The notes: generated from the letters alone by a model not told the origin. A DNA stretch of 64,000 nt from Gongronella butleri (GCA_025201375.1 JAIWZP010000040.1:186001-250000), one strand, 5' to 3'; shown: positions 1 through 11,962, numbered from the stretch's first letter. Made by a program: numbers and translations.

Positions 1-553
1 GCTTTCATACTATTAAAAAAAGTGGCAAAATAAGCAAATTTGGTTCAAATGATCCCCTCTAAAACACTGATTTACACTGTCGCCATCGTAGCGAGCACGA
101 GTCGCCACTGGTTCGGGTTCCTGCATTTTTTTTAAAAAAAAAAAGAAAGAAAAATCAGGATTTAATTCCAATATGTCGAGAAAATGGCATAAAAAAAGCA
201 GAGAGACGGTGGATCCTTACCGAGTCAGAGTATGAATCGGGTGTTGGCTAATCGTCGCGCGTAGCAGGCATAAAAAAAAAAGAAAAAGAAAAAGAGGGTA
301 AGTATAAAGCGGTGCAAAAGCCAAAAGTGGGGTGAGATGAGGAATAAAGGGGAAAAAGGAGGGGGAAATAGGCAAAACGGGAAGGGAGGCGACTTACAGC
401 TGCTCGTTTGCGGTTGGAATCCTTTCTCGCCTACAAGAGCAGCATAAAGAAAGCAAAAAAAAAGTCAAAAAAGTAAGGTTAGGTGCCTGTGCGTTGTAAA
501 TAGGCGGTTTGACAGGTGGTGGAGCGTGTATGGGACGCGAGAAAGGTTACCAT
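1..553 (-). CDS. 5' part of an unknown protein gene, runs off the left edge
   Basis: Spliced model on the minus strand: 551-553 (ATG only), 398-430, 221-247, 76-120, then probably 1-9 and beyond the window. Each intron has a GT donor (gtaac, gtaag, gtaag, gtaaa) and an AG acceptor, and the three internal exons are 33, 27 and 45 nt, so phase 0 is kept throughout. The start reads MARKDSNRKRAA, then PTPDSYSDS, then EPEPVATRARYDGDS, a basic then acidic, disordered N-terminus typical of a nuclear protein. I do not recognise the family. The gene is divergent from the RNA-binding protein gene starting at 902. The first coding exon holds only the start codon. The phase consistency supports the model, but without the rest of the gene the function cannot be named. 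Confidence 0.5.
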
Positions 554-901
554 AATGCCTGTCTATCGTGTCTTTGAGCGGCAAGCAACGGACGAAAAGA
601 ATGTAAACAAAAAGGACAGAGAAAAAGAAGAACAAAAAGGAAAAACAAAAAGGTGTTGGAAAAATTGAAAAAAAAAGTGAGAGAGAGCAAAAGAGGGCAG
701 GAAAAAGCGAAAATCGAGAGCGGACGGGGTTACACAAAAGCCCGCTTTTGGCAACTCTCGTGGTGCGGACGGGCGGGTGGACCTGAGGGCCATGCCAATT
801 TCAAATGCCGCGTCGGCCGGACCGGTCCGGCTAGAAATTGTGTGCAAAAAAACAGCGTGTCTTTTTCTTCTCTCTTTTTTCTTCTTCCTCGACTCTATAC
901 C
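554..901. promoter_or_regulatory. Divergent intergenic region between two gene starts
   Basis: About 350 bp separate the minus-strand start codon at 553 from the plus-strand ATG at 902, so both promoters should lie here. The stretch before 902 is pyrimidine-rich (long TC tracts), a pattern repeated before most starts in this window. No clear TATA box was seen. Confidence 0.4.
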
Positions 902-2851
902 ATGCCCTTTTCCGAGGACGAACTAGCCGCGCTCAACGACTTTATATTGGATGTTGTCACGCCAGAGTAAGAAAAAAAAACAGGCGAAAATGAACGAAAT
1001 GCGTGCTGAAAAGCAAAAGACAGCCCTTAGCTCCCTCTTTTGTAGCACTTGTTATTCTGTGACACGGGACAACGTGTTTTGCGCTTTTGCTGTTTTTCCT
1101 CCAGGGTAACTCACACATGATTTTCATTGACTAGAACCGACGCCGACCCGGTTGTCCTAGCAGATTATCTTTTGACGCTGCTCAAAACCGACGCGACGCG
1201 CGACCAATGCAAAGAGGAGATGGAAATGTTTTTCGGCGACAGTAAAGATGACGTGGAGATGCGCAGTGGCGCGCGTCAGTTGCGCGCTAAAACAAGGCAC
1301 TCACTATTTTTTTTTCCTGTTTTAGAATCGTCCTCGATCTTGGACCGTGTGTTCCAAGCCATTGACAGCAAATCGTACATGGAAACCAAGCCTGCACCCG
1401 ACTCGCAGCCTCAGCAAGACGCGTCAGATGTTGCCGCGGTCACGGCACGCGTCGACGACAATGGAAATGGCAAAAGCAAGCAACAAATCAACAAAACAGA
1501 CGTTTCCGAGGTGCACCAGCCTGCACCACCCACAAAAAGGCCACTCGATGCGTCTGTCGACATGGGTCTTGCAAGACCCACCAAGCAGCCGCGACGTGAT
1601 GCCCCACCACTCAAGCGATCACGCCGACGTTGCTACAACTATGATGGTAAAACACTGAAAAAAAGGAAGAATTCGCGGTAAACGTATTGACTCTTTTTTT
1701 TTTTTCCTAGTCAAAGGCTATTGCTTGCGTGCCGAGTCGTGTCCGTTTGATCATAGCGACTTGGATTTGCCCTATACGACACGTTACACGAGCTTTAGCA
1801 CCAAGATGGTGGTGGACAGGATACCCGACGACAAGTGCAACGTGGATAGTGTGACGGAATGCTTTGAAAAATTTGGCAAGCTTCTGTCCGTGACGGTGGA
1901 CATGGCCACAAGTCGCGCATTCATCCAATTCGACACGCATGCCCAGGCACTCGCCGCATTCCAATCGCCCGACGTCTTTTTTGGCAATCGATTTGTTCGA
2001 GTTTATTGGAAAAACGTGGACGAAGTTGCCGAATATCAAGAGTACGAAGCGCGTCGCCACGCCGAGCCCGACCCCAAGGCCATCCAGGCCGTCAAGGACC
2101 AACTCGCCAAGGAAAAAGCCGAACGCGTGCGCGCCGAGATCGAAATGCGCAAAAAACAGCTTGAAATCCAGGAACAGGCCGTGCAAAAGCGCATTGAGGA
2201 GCAGAAAAAGCTGATTGAAAAGCTCGCAAAGACGCCACCAGGAAGTGCCGAGCGCGAAGAAATCAAGGCGGCTATTACCAAGCTCATGCAACCTACCAAA
2301 ACCCAAGCACCCGCCACAGCACCTTCTACGACGACTTCCTCGACAGAAAAAGCATCTGCACCTACCAACACCACACCTACAACGCTTGCAAATACCATGG
2401 ATGAAAAAATGGCCGAGATGCAGCGCCTCAAAGCCAAGCTGCAGCAATTAGAAGCGGTAAAATCATGGCCAAGGCGGCCTGATTAGGCACACAAAAAAAA
2501 AGGGGGGGAGCGCTGCGTGCCAATTGGGAAGGAAAAGGTCATAGGACCATGTCATGCTCATTTTTTTTTTTTTTTTTTTTTTTTTTTTGCCCATGTTTGG
2601 TCTCATTTTCCTATATTTAGGCGAAGCAATCCAGAGATGCATCTGCTGCTCATGGAGGCGCCACGCCGGCATGGACAGCTCGTGGCGGACGGGTGTTTAA
2701 TCTTGACAATCGACAGAAATTAGCTTCCTCTGCGGTTTCGACAACCTCGCCCGCGGCGGATTCCGCTTCACACAGCACAACGGACGCGTCCACCGCAGAA
2801 GACACCGCTGCAGATACGTCTACAACGACTGCAAACGAGAAAAATCCTTAA
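902..2851 (+). CDS. RBM26/RBM27-like RNA-binding protein (PWI-like, CCCH finger, RRM)
   Basis: Exons 902-966, 1135-1241, 1326-1646, 1711-2456 and 2621-2851 give 489 residues, with GT-AG introns and phase closing at a TAA. Seen: an N-terminal helical segment (residues 1-75) that matches the PWI-like fold at the start of RBM26/27; a CCCH finger C160-x8-C169-x5-C175-x3-H179; an RRM at about 196-266 with an RNP1-like RAFIQF; a long charged coiled coil at about 275-350; and a C-terminal R-rich segment containing FNLDNRQK followed by a Ser/Thr/Ala tail. Known of the family: human RBM26/27 and fission yeast Rmn1 work with nuclear exosome adaptor complexes (PAXT/MTREC) in RNA decay. Inference: nuclear RNA surveillance. 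The intron at 2457-2620 contains a T tract of about 28. Family call is firm; exact orthology is not tested. Confidence 0.85.
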
Positions 2852-5339
2852 ACTTCACCCTTTATTTATTTGACGTTTTGCCCGCCTTTTCTCGACTTTG
2901 ATGTTCTCATCTTCAATGTTTTCATTATCAATGCCCCCCCCTCACACTTGACCCTCCCCCCCCCCATTTGTACATGTATTCATCTGCTTCAGTTCTTCCA
3001 TCCCCCACCAAAAAAAAAAAATAAAATGATCTAGCTTGTTTTTCATTACAAAATGATTTTGGAATGGCGCGAATGACGCGTGGTGCCTCCTTTTTCTCCT
3101 TGATTTTCATGGTGGTATGATGTACGTTCCCGTGGTGAGGGCATTGAGCGGAGATGCGCTTCAGAAAACGCGCATCGGCTGACTTTTGATACATTGGAAG
3201 CGACACAGGGGGGGCCGGGACGAGCAAAAAGTTGGGCAGGCCATGTCCATGCGTTTAAAAATAGGTAAAATAAACAGAGAGAGAGAGAACAAGAGAAAGA
3301 GGTCAGAGCGACACAAACAGATGCTGCAAAACAAAACAATAAAAAAAGGCTGATCCTCTTTTTGCACGCGTGGCCACGCGACACGCATGCACGCGTCCGT
3401 TTTTGACGACCTCGGACGGGCAAGACCGCGTTCGTCCTGATGCATTGAGGCGTGGCGAGTGTCAAAAATAAAAAAAATAAAAAACGAGACGGAAAAAGAC
3501 GATCCTCCGTTTCCATGGAAAAAGAGAACAACATGACGCAATGGACGTCGATCTTGGATTTCCTAGAAGCCCTTGCCGAGACGCCCTATTGCACGATGCG
3601 TCATGGAACATCCGTTTCGTGGGGTTGGCCACATGGGCTCTCCCACCCGAAAAAGAAGCATTGTCCCTCCTGATCATTTGGGCGGAATTGGGGTGCCCCG
3701 AGCGGGTGATCGCCTTTTTTTTTTTTTTTTTTTTTTGGTGTAAACAGGGTGACGACGGGTGCGGTGTGGGATGGGGAGAAGGGGGCAAGGTGCATGGAAC
3801 CAATGAACAGCTGTCATCCAAAAGTGATCGCAAAAAAAAAAAGAAGAAAAAAAACGTGGCAATTGAGTCTAAACCTACCCTGTCATGGGCCAGCGCGTTT
3901 CTAAATGGACGCTTTGGGCGCGCGCACACAAGATGAGGGGCAAGGAGAAAAGGGGTTGGGGAGGGAAATCATGTCGATCAGTTTTCAAAAGCGACCAGAG
4001 CCGATCCTTGCTTTCTTTTTTCCCATTGTTCCTGATCGTGGGCCGGGATGGTGTGTAACGTTGAAAACGTGGCAACCTAAACAATGCTGTGTTACCTCCT
4101 TTTTCGGGCTTGGCCAAGTCCCTCGCATATCACCTTTCGGCATCAAGCGTTGGCAAAAGGGGAGTGACAAGGGGGCAAAACGGGGGGACGGGCCTCCCTC
4201 TTGTTTTTCTTTTTTTTTTTTCGTTCCTGTTTGCTTCCCTTTTGCTACTCAGAGTGGCCAATTAACGTGCATCTATTTTTGTATGAGATGCATCAACCGG
4301 TTATTTCCAGCAGGGCACCCCAATGCGCGGAAATCGGGCCATGGGCAATGACATCAAGCCGGGTAAAAATATCCCGTGTTTTTTTCTCTCTCTTGCTTTT
4401 CCCCTGAGGATCCAAGGTGACGCGCAGTGACGCGCTGAGCAACAAAGAAAAAAGCAAAAAAGCAAAAAAATAAAAAAAAGCCAAGTCATCATCTAGCATT
4501 TCACCCCTCACCTGCTCATTGGCTACACAAAATCGGCTTTGGCGCATCAAGGGCGTAATGATGCAAGATCGTCTATGATCCCTTGCGGGTTCCAATCGCG
4601 GGCCACCTTGATGTAACCATACTTTTTTTTTAATTTAATTTAGCCCAAAAGCAACCAGTTGACCCATTGATGCTAGTCCCGAACCAGCTTAGACACGCCA
4701 ATGGCCGACGTGAAGGCCCCCCTCCTCTTCCCCCCTCCCCCACTCCCTGTTTTTTTTTGTACCTTTCTCCATCTTGTGTTACACAAAAGATCGAGATGTT
4801 CACCTTGTATAAACAAAAACGAAAAAAAAAAACAGGCTGGGCCAAGCGCATTGCACCCTTGGTTTGGGCTTCTCCGCGCGTGCCCTGTTGCCAAGGATTA
4901 CCAAGAGAAAAATAGGGGTGCACAGACTAGATTTGGCATTGATCTTGGAGAGACAATGGTCATTGGGTGGCAAGACGATCTTTTTTTCACTTTCTTTCTA
5001 CTTTTACCGAGGCATGATGAAACGATCCATGACGGAATGGCACCGCGTGCCTTGAAAAAAAACCTCTTGGCAAAGCATCCATGAGCAAAAAAAAAAAAAA
5101 AAAAAAATAAGGGGGAGGGGGGCAAGGAGCAGGAGAAAAAAGAGAACAAGGGGAAAAAAGTGACTGATCACGGAGGATGTCAGGCCCCCCATCCAATGAA
5201 CAGCTTCATTGGAAGAAGGAGAGACACGGGAATCACCTCGGCTCTTTCCCAAAGCATCAATCCTGGTTCACCCGGCGGCCGAAAGCCAGAAAGAGAGCGA
5301 AAAAAAGGCGACGCGTATTTTTTTTTTTCGTGGAAGGAC
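2852..5339. other. Gene-poor stretch with homopolymer tracts
   Basis: About 2.5 kb without a gene I can support. It is full of A and T runs, which create many poly-F and poly-K reading frames. One open frame at 3541-3936 (+) starts with about 57 residues that look protein-like (LATWALPPEKEALSLLIIWA) before running into a T tract; a 43-nt intron at about 3708-3750 could be removed in phase. I could not link it to any family and leave it uncalled. Confidence 0.5.
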
Positions 5340-5552
5340 CTAGTGATACTTTTGGTAACTTTGTCGCTTGACGGTTGAGGCAATTGTGCGCTCGACATGA
5401 TTCTTAACGTGTCGATCTGCACCCGGAACACACTGGAATAGGGCCAGGCTCACAAAAAAATAGGCACCTTGGAACACCCAGACCACGTTTTTGATTTTAG
5501 TCAAATCAAGCACGTTTTTGGGTTCCCAGAATGCAGGGCGGAGAAACGACAT
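5340..5552 (-). CDS. Small predicted membrane protein, 70 residues
   Basis: Single exon from ATG at 5552 to TAG at 5340. The frame stays open upstream to 5576 through a GTG, but no earlier ATG is present. The protein has an N-terminal FLRPAFWEPKNVLDL stretch, one hydrophobic segment around NVVWVFQGAYFFVSLALF (residues about 24-41), then CVPGADRHVKNH and a basic C-terminus ending in KRQSYQKYH. Amino-acid composition is balanced and free of the poly-F and poly-K artefacts seen in neighbouring frames, which is why I accept it. I do not recognise the family; the layout fits a small single-pass organelle protein. A 5' exon may exist upstream, beyond the T tract at 5599-5625. Confidence 0.45.
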   Translation of the reverse strand: MSFLRPAFWEPKNVLDLTKIKNVVWVFQGAYFFVSLALFQCVPGADRHVKNHVERTIASTVKRQSYQKYH

Positions 5553-6160
5553 CAAGAAAAGCAACCCAAGCCCCACCTCCAGTGCTCATCCATCCACGTT
5601 TTTTTTTTTTTTTTTTTTTTTTTTTCGATTTTATTTTTAGACGCGTCTTAAATGGCAAGTGCCATATCAATGCGTCTTTTATCCACACGACAACGCGCCT
5701 AGGTTACACAATCGCCTCCCTCCTGCTTAACCTCTCTCTCTCTCTCTCTCTCTGCGCCAATGCGCCTCGGCATTCCTGGGGCCGCTCATTGGCTGAATTC
5801 TGTCAATGATGGGCAAAGTTGGCCGCCTCTCTCTAAAAATTCTCTTTGTTGGCCTTGGCTTTCCCAGTCGGGCAATCGTAGAGAAAAAGAGCAAGGACGT
5901 GGAGTTTTAAAAAAGATATAAATACGAGACGGATCACGGCGAATCCACCTTTTTTTTTTTTTCTTTTCTTTACTTTTTGCACCTTTTTTTCAAAGTCTTG
6001 TGCTTTTCCTCTCATTTTTATTCTTGTTCTTTATACAAACACCTTTCCATTCCCCCATAGACCTGCCTTGTGCTCCAGCCTTTTCCCCCCTTCATCCTCT
6101 CAAATCTTTATTTTTATTCTTTTTTGTCCCTGAAATCACCAACACTTGAAAAAAAAATCA
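5553..6160. promoter_or_regulatory. Upstream region of the C2H2 factor gene, with TATA-like box at 5917-5924
   Basis: About 600 bp between the small minus-strand gene and the zinc-finger gene. TATAAATA lies at 5917-5924, about 240 bp before the ATG at 6161, followed by long CT-rich tracts that probably form the 5' leader. A (CT)n microsatellite sits at about 5731-5752. Confidence 0.4.
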
Positions 6161-7158
6161 ATGCAGGATTCCACATTGTCAATGAAAGACGCCACTGGCC
6201 GCTCCGTGAGCTTGTTGAACGAGCCTTCCACTGGATCTACGCCCTCAGCTCCCATTCCAGCGCCAATTTTGGTCACACACCCCACCACCACCTATTCAAG
6301 CAAGCGAAAATACCATTGCATCGAACCCGGTTGCAACAAGAGCTTCACCACTAGGTAAGCGTATAAAAAAAAGAAAAAAAATAGAGATAAAACTGACTTT
6401 TGTTCTTTTTTTTCTTTTTCTTCATTTTCTTCATTCTTAGCGGACATTTGGCGCGTCATCATCGCATCCACACGGGTGAAAAGAACTTTCCATGCTTGTA
6501 TCCCGGTTGTCCATCGCGTTTCTCTCGTCAGGACAACATGATGCAGCATTATCGCACGCATTTGTCGCCCAAATCGCGTCGTCCGCAAGGCGCATCGTCG
6601 GTGTCGACCGGGCGTGTCGCCAAGTCGTATTTGCCACCGCGTCTGCATTGCCACACGCGATTGACGTCCAACGAGCGATCAATGGTGTATTCCTTGATGG
6701 AATCGGCCACGGCCACGCCGGCGCTCGAGCCAATGCCATTGACAATGCCAATTCCTTCGGGTCCGCGAGGCTTCATAGCCACCAGCGCGTCTCCTTCACC
6801 TTGTAACAATGCCACCCCTTCGCGTATGATGCTTCCGCCCGGATCATTGCCGCCACCCGCGCCATTGGAGCCCACCAGCCCCATGATTTCACCGACATTG
6901 CCCACCGACCCCCATCATCATCATGTCCACGCACCCCATCATCATCCTTTGCATCGTCGCCCTCAGCGCACACACTCTTCTTCGTCCTCCAATTCAAGCG
7001 TCTCGTCTTTTTTATCTCCCCGTCTCTCCATGTCGCCCCCACCACTCGAACCTTGCGAGGTCCTTTACCCAAAGCCGATGATCACGCCCCATTTCCCTAT
7101 CCATGGAAGTAGACGACACCCATTGGACCTCGCGCATATTGTCAGCACCATTGGTTAA
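6161..7158 (+). CDS. C2H2 zinc-finger transcription factor, NRG1-like
   Basis: Exons 6161-6354 and 6441-7158, 303 residues; the intron splits finger 1. Finger 1 is C53-x4-C58-x12-H71-x3-H75 and finger 2 is C83-x4-C88-x12-H101-x3-H105, joined by the classical HTGEKNF linker. The motifs FTTSGHLARH and FSRQDNMMQHYRTH are the specificity signature of the Nrg1/Nrg2 group, known in yeast as glucose-responsive repressors that bind CCCT-type sites. The remaining two thirds are low-complexity: Pro/Ser-rich with a His cluster around residues 225-240 and a Ser run. The C-terminus (EVLYPKPM...LAHIVSTIG) looks more conserved. An AATAAA lies at 7678-7683. Inference: carbon- or stress-responsive repressor; the target genes are unknown. 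Confidence 0.85.
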
Positions 7159-8079
7159 AGAAAAAAAAACCCCTTCCTCTCCCTTTTTCTTTTTTTTCTT
7201 TTATTTTTTACCCATTGTACCAAGCCCTACCCACTCATTTTCCCTACCTATGTGGCTCTACGTGTTCTATGTGCTGTACAGACTTTTGGGTCGCAGCTCT
7301 TTTCCCCTCAATCGCTTGCTCTCCTTTTTTTTTTGTCTTTTTTTTTTTTGGTTGCACCATTCTTGTGATTTTTGTAGAAATCCTCATCTTTATGCCCACC
7401 CCCCATTGTACACACACCCTCCTCCTCTCTGCTTTCTATATATAGCTTTTCCTCTCTCTCTTGTTGTTGTTTTCCCTCTAGATCGCACATTGTATTGTAA
7501 ATCCTCCACTTTTTTTCGCCCTCATCATCCTCGCACTTCCCCTTTTTCTTGTATCACCCTCGCTTCGTGTATTTGTAAATGGCTCCTTACCTCCCTGTCC
7601 TCCTTGTATGCATATATTTTTTTTATCATTGGGCTCGTCCATCACTCTTATGTTTATATATTCTATGATGTTTCCAAAATAAAAAAAAAAAGACATCTCA
7701 TTTTCCTCATCTTTACGCACTGTTTTTTGTGATTGGTCTTGCTTTTGGACATGCAATTGGTCACAAATCGACAATGGAAGGCGACACGCCACACGCATCA
7801 TTTTGTGCTTTTTGTTACATGCAATCCAGCCATTTGGGGGGGGGGATGCGGTCGCAAAAAAAAAAAAGGGGTGGCAGGTCCGATGCCTTTGTTTCTTTTC
7901 TTTTTTGTGTGACATCCTGCAGCCAAGGGCTGCTTTGGTCCCCATTGTTCGCTCATTGAACGTGACAAAGAGCATCCATCCCCCCCGTCATTCTGTGCGT
8001 CGTGCCACAGGGGCCAAACAAAAAATAAAGAACCCATCGCATTTCGTCCCAGGGATTAGAAAGAGATTGAAAAAAAAGT
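7159..8079. other. Convergent 3' ends, no gene
   Basis: About 920 bp between the stop codon of the zinc-finger gene (+) and the stop codon of the TBC gene (-). The left half is CT-rich and reads as a long 3' UTR ending at AATAAA 7678-7683 followed by an A run. Open frames here (for example 7103-7732) consist of UTR-like pyrimidine tracts and are not called. Confidence 0.5.
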
Positions 8080-11000
8080 TTATTTGCTTTTGAGATGACT
8101 AGGTGCATGTTGAAAAAGAGATTTCCACATGTATGCCTCCGAGAGAAGGATCTCGACATCCTTTTCTTGCCAGTCGCTCGTCGGCAACTGCTGTAAAAAG
8201 ATCATGATCTCCTACAAGCACGAAAAAAAAAAAAAACAGAGAAACGGGTTAGGTCATGCGTTGCATCGTTTTTTTTTTTTGTCCCTGGTGATGATGCTTA
8301 TATGCACCCTAAATTCCCCTTGGACGACGCCCCTCTGCGCCCTGGTGCCCCTACTTTTTTTTTTTTTTTTCCTTTTGGCAATCGCTTTGTCATCGCACTC
8401 CCTTTTTCCCCCCCTGTATTCCCCTTGCCAACCCCCTTTGTCCCCACACTTTTTGCAGACACATTGAGGCGCATCCCCCATTTGATGCATCGACGCACGT
8501 CTCCAAATCATCTCCACCCCAATTCACGTCCACATTCGCACAGCAGCTCCTCCTTTTCACACTCTTAAGCCGAGACGCGCTCCAATCGCACGTAAACAAA
8601 GACGCGGTCTTGGCTGCGTAAGAAAAAAAAGCATGCAAGTGCTTACCTGGAAGTCCATTTTTCGCAATTGGCCAGACCACTTGACCAAAAAGGCAGCACA
8701 GACATAGATGTGGAATTCGGAAAACCCTTCAGAGGACCCTTCGGCAAGATACGTGTCCCACATCCGAATCGTCGTCTTGAGCGGCAATTCGCGCATCAAA
8801 AGGCAATTCATCCACCGAAAAGCGAATTGGATGAATTCAACGCCTTCTTGCTCCAAGTGCAGGGCCAATTGACCTGTAAACAAAAAGGAAAAAATAGAAT
8901 TAACCTTTTTTTGTTGATCCTCCCTCCAATGGGCCCTCTCCCTTTTTTTTTTCTTTCTTGCCATCGATGCGTGAGACCAGGTCCTTGAGCGTGACAATCT
9001 GCCGCTGAATGCCGGGTTGCGCAAACGTGTAATTATCCTACGTAAAAAAAAAAAAAAAGAACAATCAGAATGATCAAACTACGGCTCATGACGCAATGTC
9101 TCCCTAATTTTACTTGAATTCCATCGAGCAACTTTGAAAGACACCAGAATGAATCGGCCTCAATGACATCAAGCACTTGTTGGTTCAGCTTGGACACGTC
9201 GTACTGTTCAGGGTCGCCTCCTAGTGGAACCAAAAAAAAGGGGGGGGAGGGCTCAATCCCCCCGATTTTCGTCGTTTTTTGCTGGTTTCCCATGACTTAC
9301 CGATGTATGCAGATAAAAACACTTCAAAGATGGGTGTCACGAGATCATTGATGCCTTGCACATAGCCGCTGGCTGGGTGCCGAATCGCCCACTGGTATAA
9401 AATTCGCTCTAGGCACTATCAACCCCAAGAAAAAGCGCATGGAGCAGCATGGAATGGCATTGAGTGCCTTGGAACGTGCGACGCGTGTCTTTTTTCGTCA
9501 CTTACCTCCTGTGTGATGGTCGACTGATATAAAAATACATTGGGGTTGGTGCGCAGAATGTCGATGTGGATCTAAACAATGAGAAAATAGAAACAAAAAA
9601 AAAACAGGAGAAAAGAGAGCTGTAAGCGTCATGGTGTGTGCTTGCGTAGTAATTGCGATTTCCTTTCCATCTACACATCGCCGTGTGGGGGAGAATGGAA
9701 GGGGAGGGGGGAAACAGGGGCGAGCAATTTGGGAACATTTGCTTTTTTTTTTCTTTCTTACCTGGTGTGCAAGTGCCTGATCAAGCCCTGCAGGTCCTCT
9801 TGCATGACTCGCCTTGATGCTATCACTGTATTCTTTGCGCTTTCTAGCCAGCGTGCCCACGCGTCGCTCGGAATTACATGGCAAATAACCCTAAAATCGA
9901 AAACCCGTCACAAAATGAGCAAGATGGCTCCTTTTTTTCCCCAATTCAGCTCATCTCTTTACCAACAGCAATTGCCACGCCATGAGGCGCAGGTCCATGG
10001 GAATGCCATTCCAGCCAAGAGCGCGCAGCGCAGCAAGATCCACATTAGCACTCGAAAGCACTTCGGTAAACTTTTTAATGCGCGACGAGTCGGGCATGTC
10101 CTCGGCTTGGATGCGACACAGGGTAAATGATGGATCTGCAACACACACACCAACATAAAAAAAAAAAAAAAATTAAAACTCGGATCAGGCACAGTTAATT
10201 CGTAAAATTCACAAAAATATTACCTTTTAACACGTCGTCAATATTCTCAATGACGCCATTGGCATCGACGGGCTTCCTCTTTGCCTGGATAGTGCGTGGA
10301 GACGGCGCGACTTGCGGCGACGTTTGTGTGGCTGTGGCTGTCGTCGTGGTATCCTGCGAAGACGCGTTATTTGTGATTTGAGGGGGCGTTTCGGTGTCTG
10401 TTTGGTGCTTTGCTGGTTCTTTTGGCGCGACGTCATTGGCAGCGAGGGTCATGGCCTTCAGGTACTCGGATTGCTCGTCAATCTTATCGTCCCATTCGTC
10501 GTTGGTATCTTCCATAAAGGCATTAAACGATTTTGGCGTCGACCCCGTATGTTTGTGCTTCGAAACTGGTGCGTGACTGACCGCCGATGTGCTGCTCGGA
10601 GTCGCCTTTGTCGAGGGCGACGATTTGACCGTGGTGGAGGCCGCCTGGTGCGGCCGATTCGCGACAAGACTCGTATACGCGTATCGTGCGCCAATCACAA
10701 GAGGCTCTTGCTGCTGCATCCCTTGTGCACTTGCCGCTGCCTGGTCTCTAGGGACAATACGTACACTAAAGGGATCAATCGCTTCAATACTCGTCCAATT
10801 CCTCCCGCCACGTCCCAAATGCAGCCCCAATGTTGCCTAAATCTACCTTCCAGGAAGTTTGAGGCCCTTGCGGCGCCAAAATGACCTGTGCAGACAAAAA
10901 ATGGGTCAGTCGCGTGCCTCGCGGTCACGTACAAAGAGCGCGTCAAAGGAGATGGTGCGCAGAAAAAAGGGATGGCGGCGTGTGTCAGAGTCGTCGTCTT

Positions 11001-11100
11001 ACTTTTTCTCTTCTACAATGAAAAATTACACGAAAAAAGACGCGTCAGAACTTTTTTCTCCTTCGCAGATGCCGTGTGCACAAGTTTTACCTTCTTGCAT
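8080..11100 (-). CDS. GYP1: Rab GTPase-activating protein, Gyp1/TBC1D22 type
   Basis: Twelve exons: 11091-11100, 11003-11012, 10847-10885, 10224-10747, 9963-10135, 9762-9890, 9506-9571, 9301-9415, 9114-9220, 8962-9037, 8647-8873, 8080-8211; 535 residues. Two exons are only 10 nt. The intron 8874-8961 has a GC donor (gcaag). The N-terminus, rebuilt from micro-exons, reads KSFWRRKGLKLPG, matching the FWKR..KLPG start of TBC1D22 proteins, which supports the model. Residues 20-235 are low complexity. The TBC domain (about 240-520) has both catalytic fingers: IxxDxxR with Arg302 and YVQG with Gln337. The family accelerates GTP hydrolysis on Ypt1/Rab1-type GTPases at the Golgi. An AATAAA overlaps the stop codon. 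Confidence 0.92.
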
Positions 11101-11962
11101 TGTCACCAGACAATCCCAGTGTGCACGTAGGCAGGGGTACAAAACGAAAAAAATAAAAGAGTTTGTAAGAAAAACAAGAAAGAGGAGAAAGAATAAAAGG
11201 CCCACGGGGCCCAAAAAGCTTCAATTTGTGGAGCAGCGGGCTTTCCAGCCAATCAATGTCTGCCCCACGACAACGCGCCAAAAGCCCACTCCTGGCACGA
11301 ACAATGGAAATACCAATTCACGTGGCGCAACAAGGAAACAACGCGCTTTTGCCTAATCGCCAGGCCTTCACAGTAGCCGCAGCGCTACAGCATGCGCAAA
11401 AAAAAAAAAAAAAAAGAAACAAGAAAAAGGAACAGCAGCCTTGCATGCATTTTGAAAAACACGCTTTTTTTCATGTACCATGACCCCGATCGTGCAGCAG
11501 CACGTCCCCGGCCCGCCACCCTGCGTTCCTGCATCTTAGAGACGCGCAGACCGCTCGAATAAAATGATAAAAACATGTCTGTATAAGCAGCAAATCTATG
11601 ATAGATGACCGTGGTTTTGTTTTTCTTGGTTAAATTCATGCAAAAGCCTCACTGTAGCATGTGACCTCGTTTGCTGGAAAGCCAAGAAGCCAAAGTATCG
11701 GATGAATTCCATGGCGAACAAGATTCACTGATGCTTTGATAAAAAAAAATCTTGGCGCGCGTCATTTTGCATCAAACAACTTTTGTCAATTCCGCCTCCC
11801 CCCATATAATCATCCAATGGCCTGAAACCACGCGCATCGATGAATCCAAGGCCTCAAAACGTCGTTCGTGAATCGGGGATGCATGATTTCCAAACGCAAG
11901 CTTGCCCAATGACCCGCAATTTTGAAGGGCGCCGCGCGTCGCACGAGAATTGTCGCTTTTTT
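11101..11962. other. Divergent intergenic region, no gene
   Basis: About 860 bp between the start of the TBC gene (-) and the secreted 2H protein (+). It contains an A run at 11399-11414 and no convincing coding frame or RNA gene. A weak TATAAT lies at 11814-11819, about 150 bp before the ATG at 11963. Confidence 0.45.

Noticed and set aside
1707..2447. 246-residue minus-strand frame
   Set aside because: Antisense to the RRM and coiled-coil exon of the RBM26/27-like gene.
3462..3929. 155-residue minus-strand frame
   Set aside because: Contains poly-F and poly-K runs from homopolymers, with no family-like stretch and no splice context.
7103..7732. 209-residue frame after the zinc-finger gene
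   Set aside because: Composed of pyrimidine tracts that form the 3' UTR, ending at an AATAAA.
10748..10846. Alternative splicing of the TBC gene with a 43-nt intron and exon frame VILAPQGPQTSWKVDLG
   Set aside because: Phase also closes, but the chosen model yields the KSFWRRKGLKLPG start shared with TBC1D22 proteins, which is much better support.
10312..10884. 190-residue plus-strand frame
   Set aside because: Antisense to the low-complexity part of the TBC gene.
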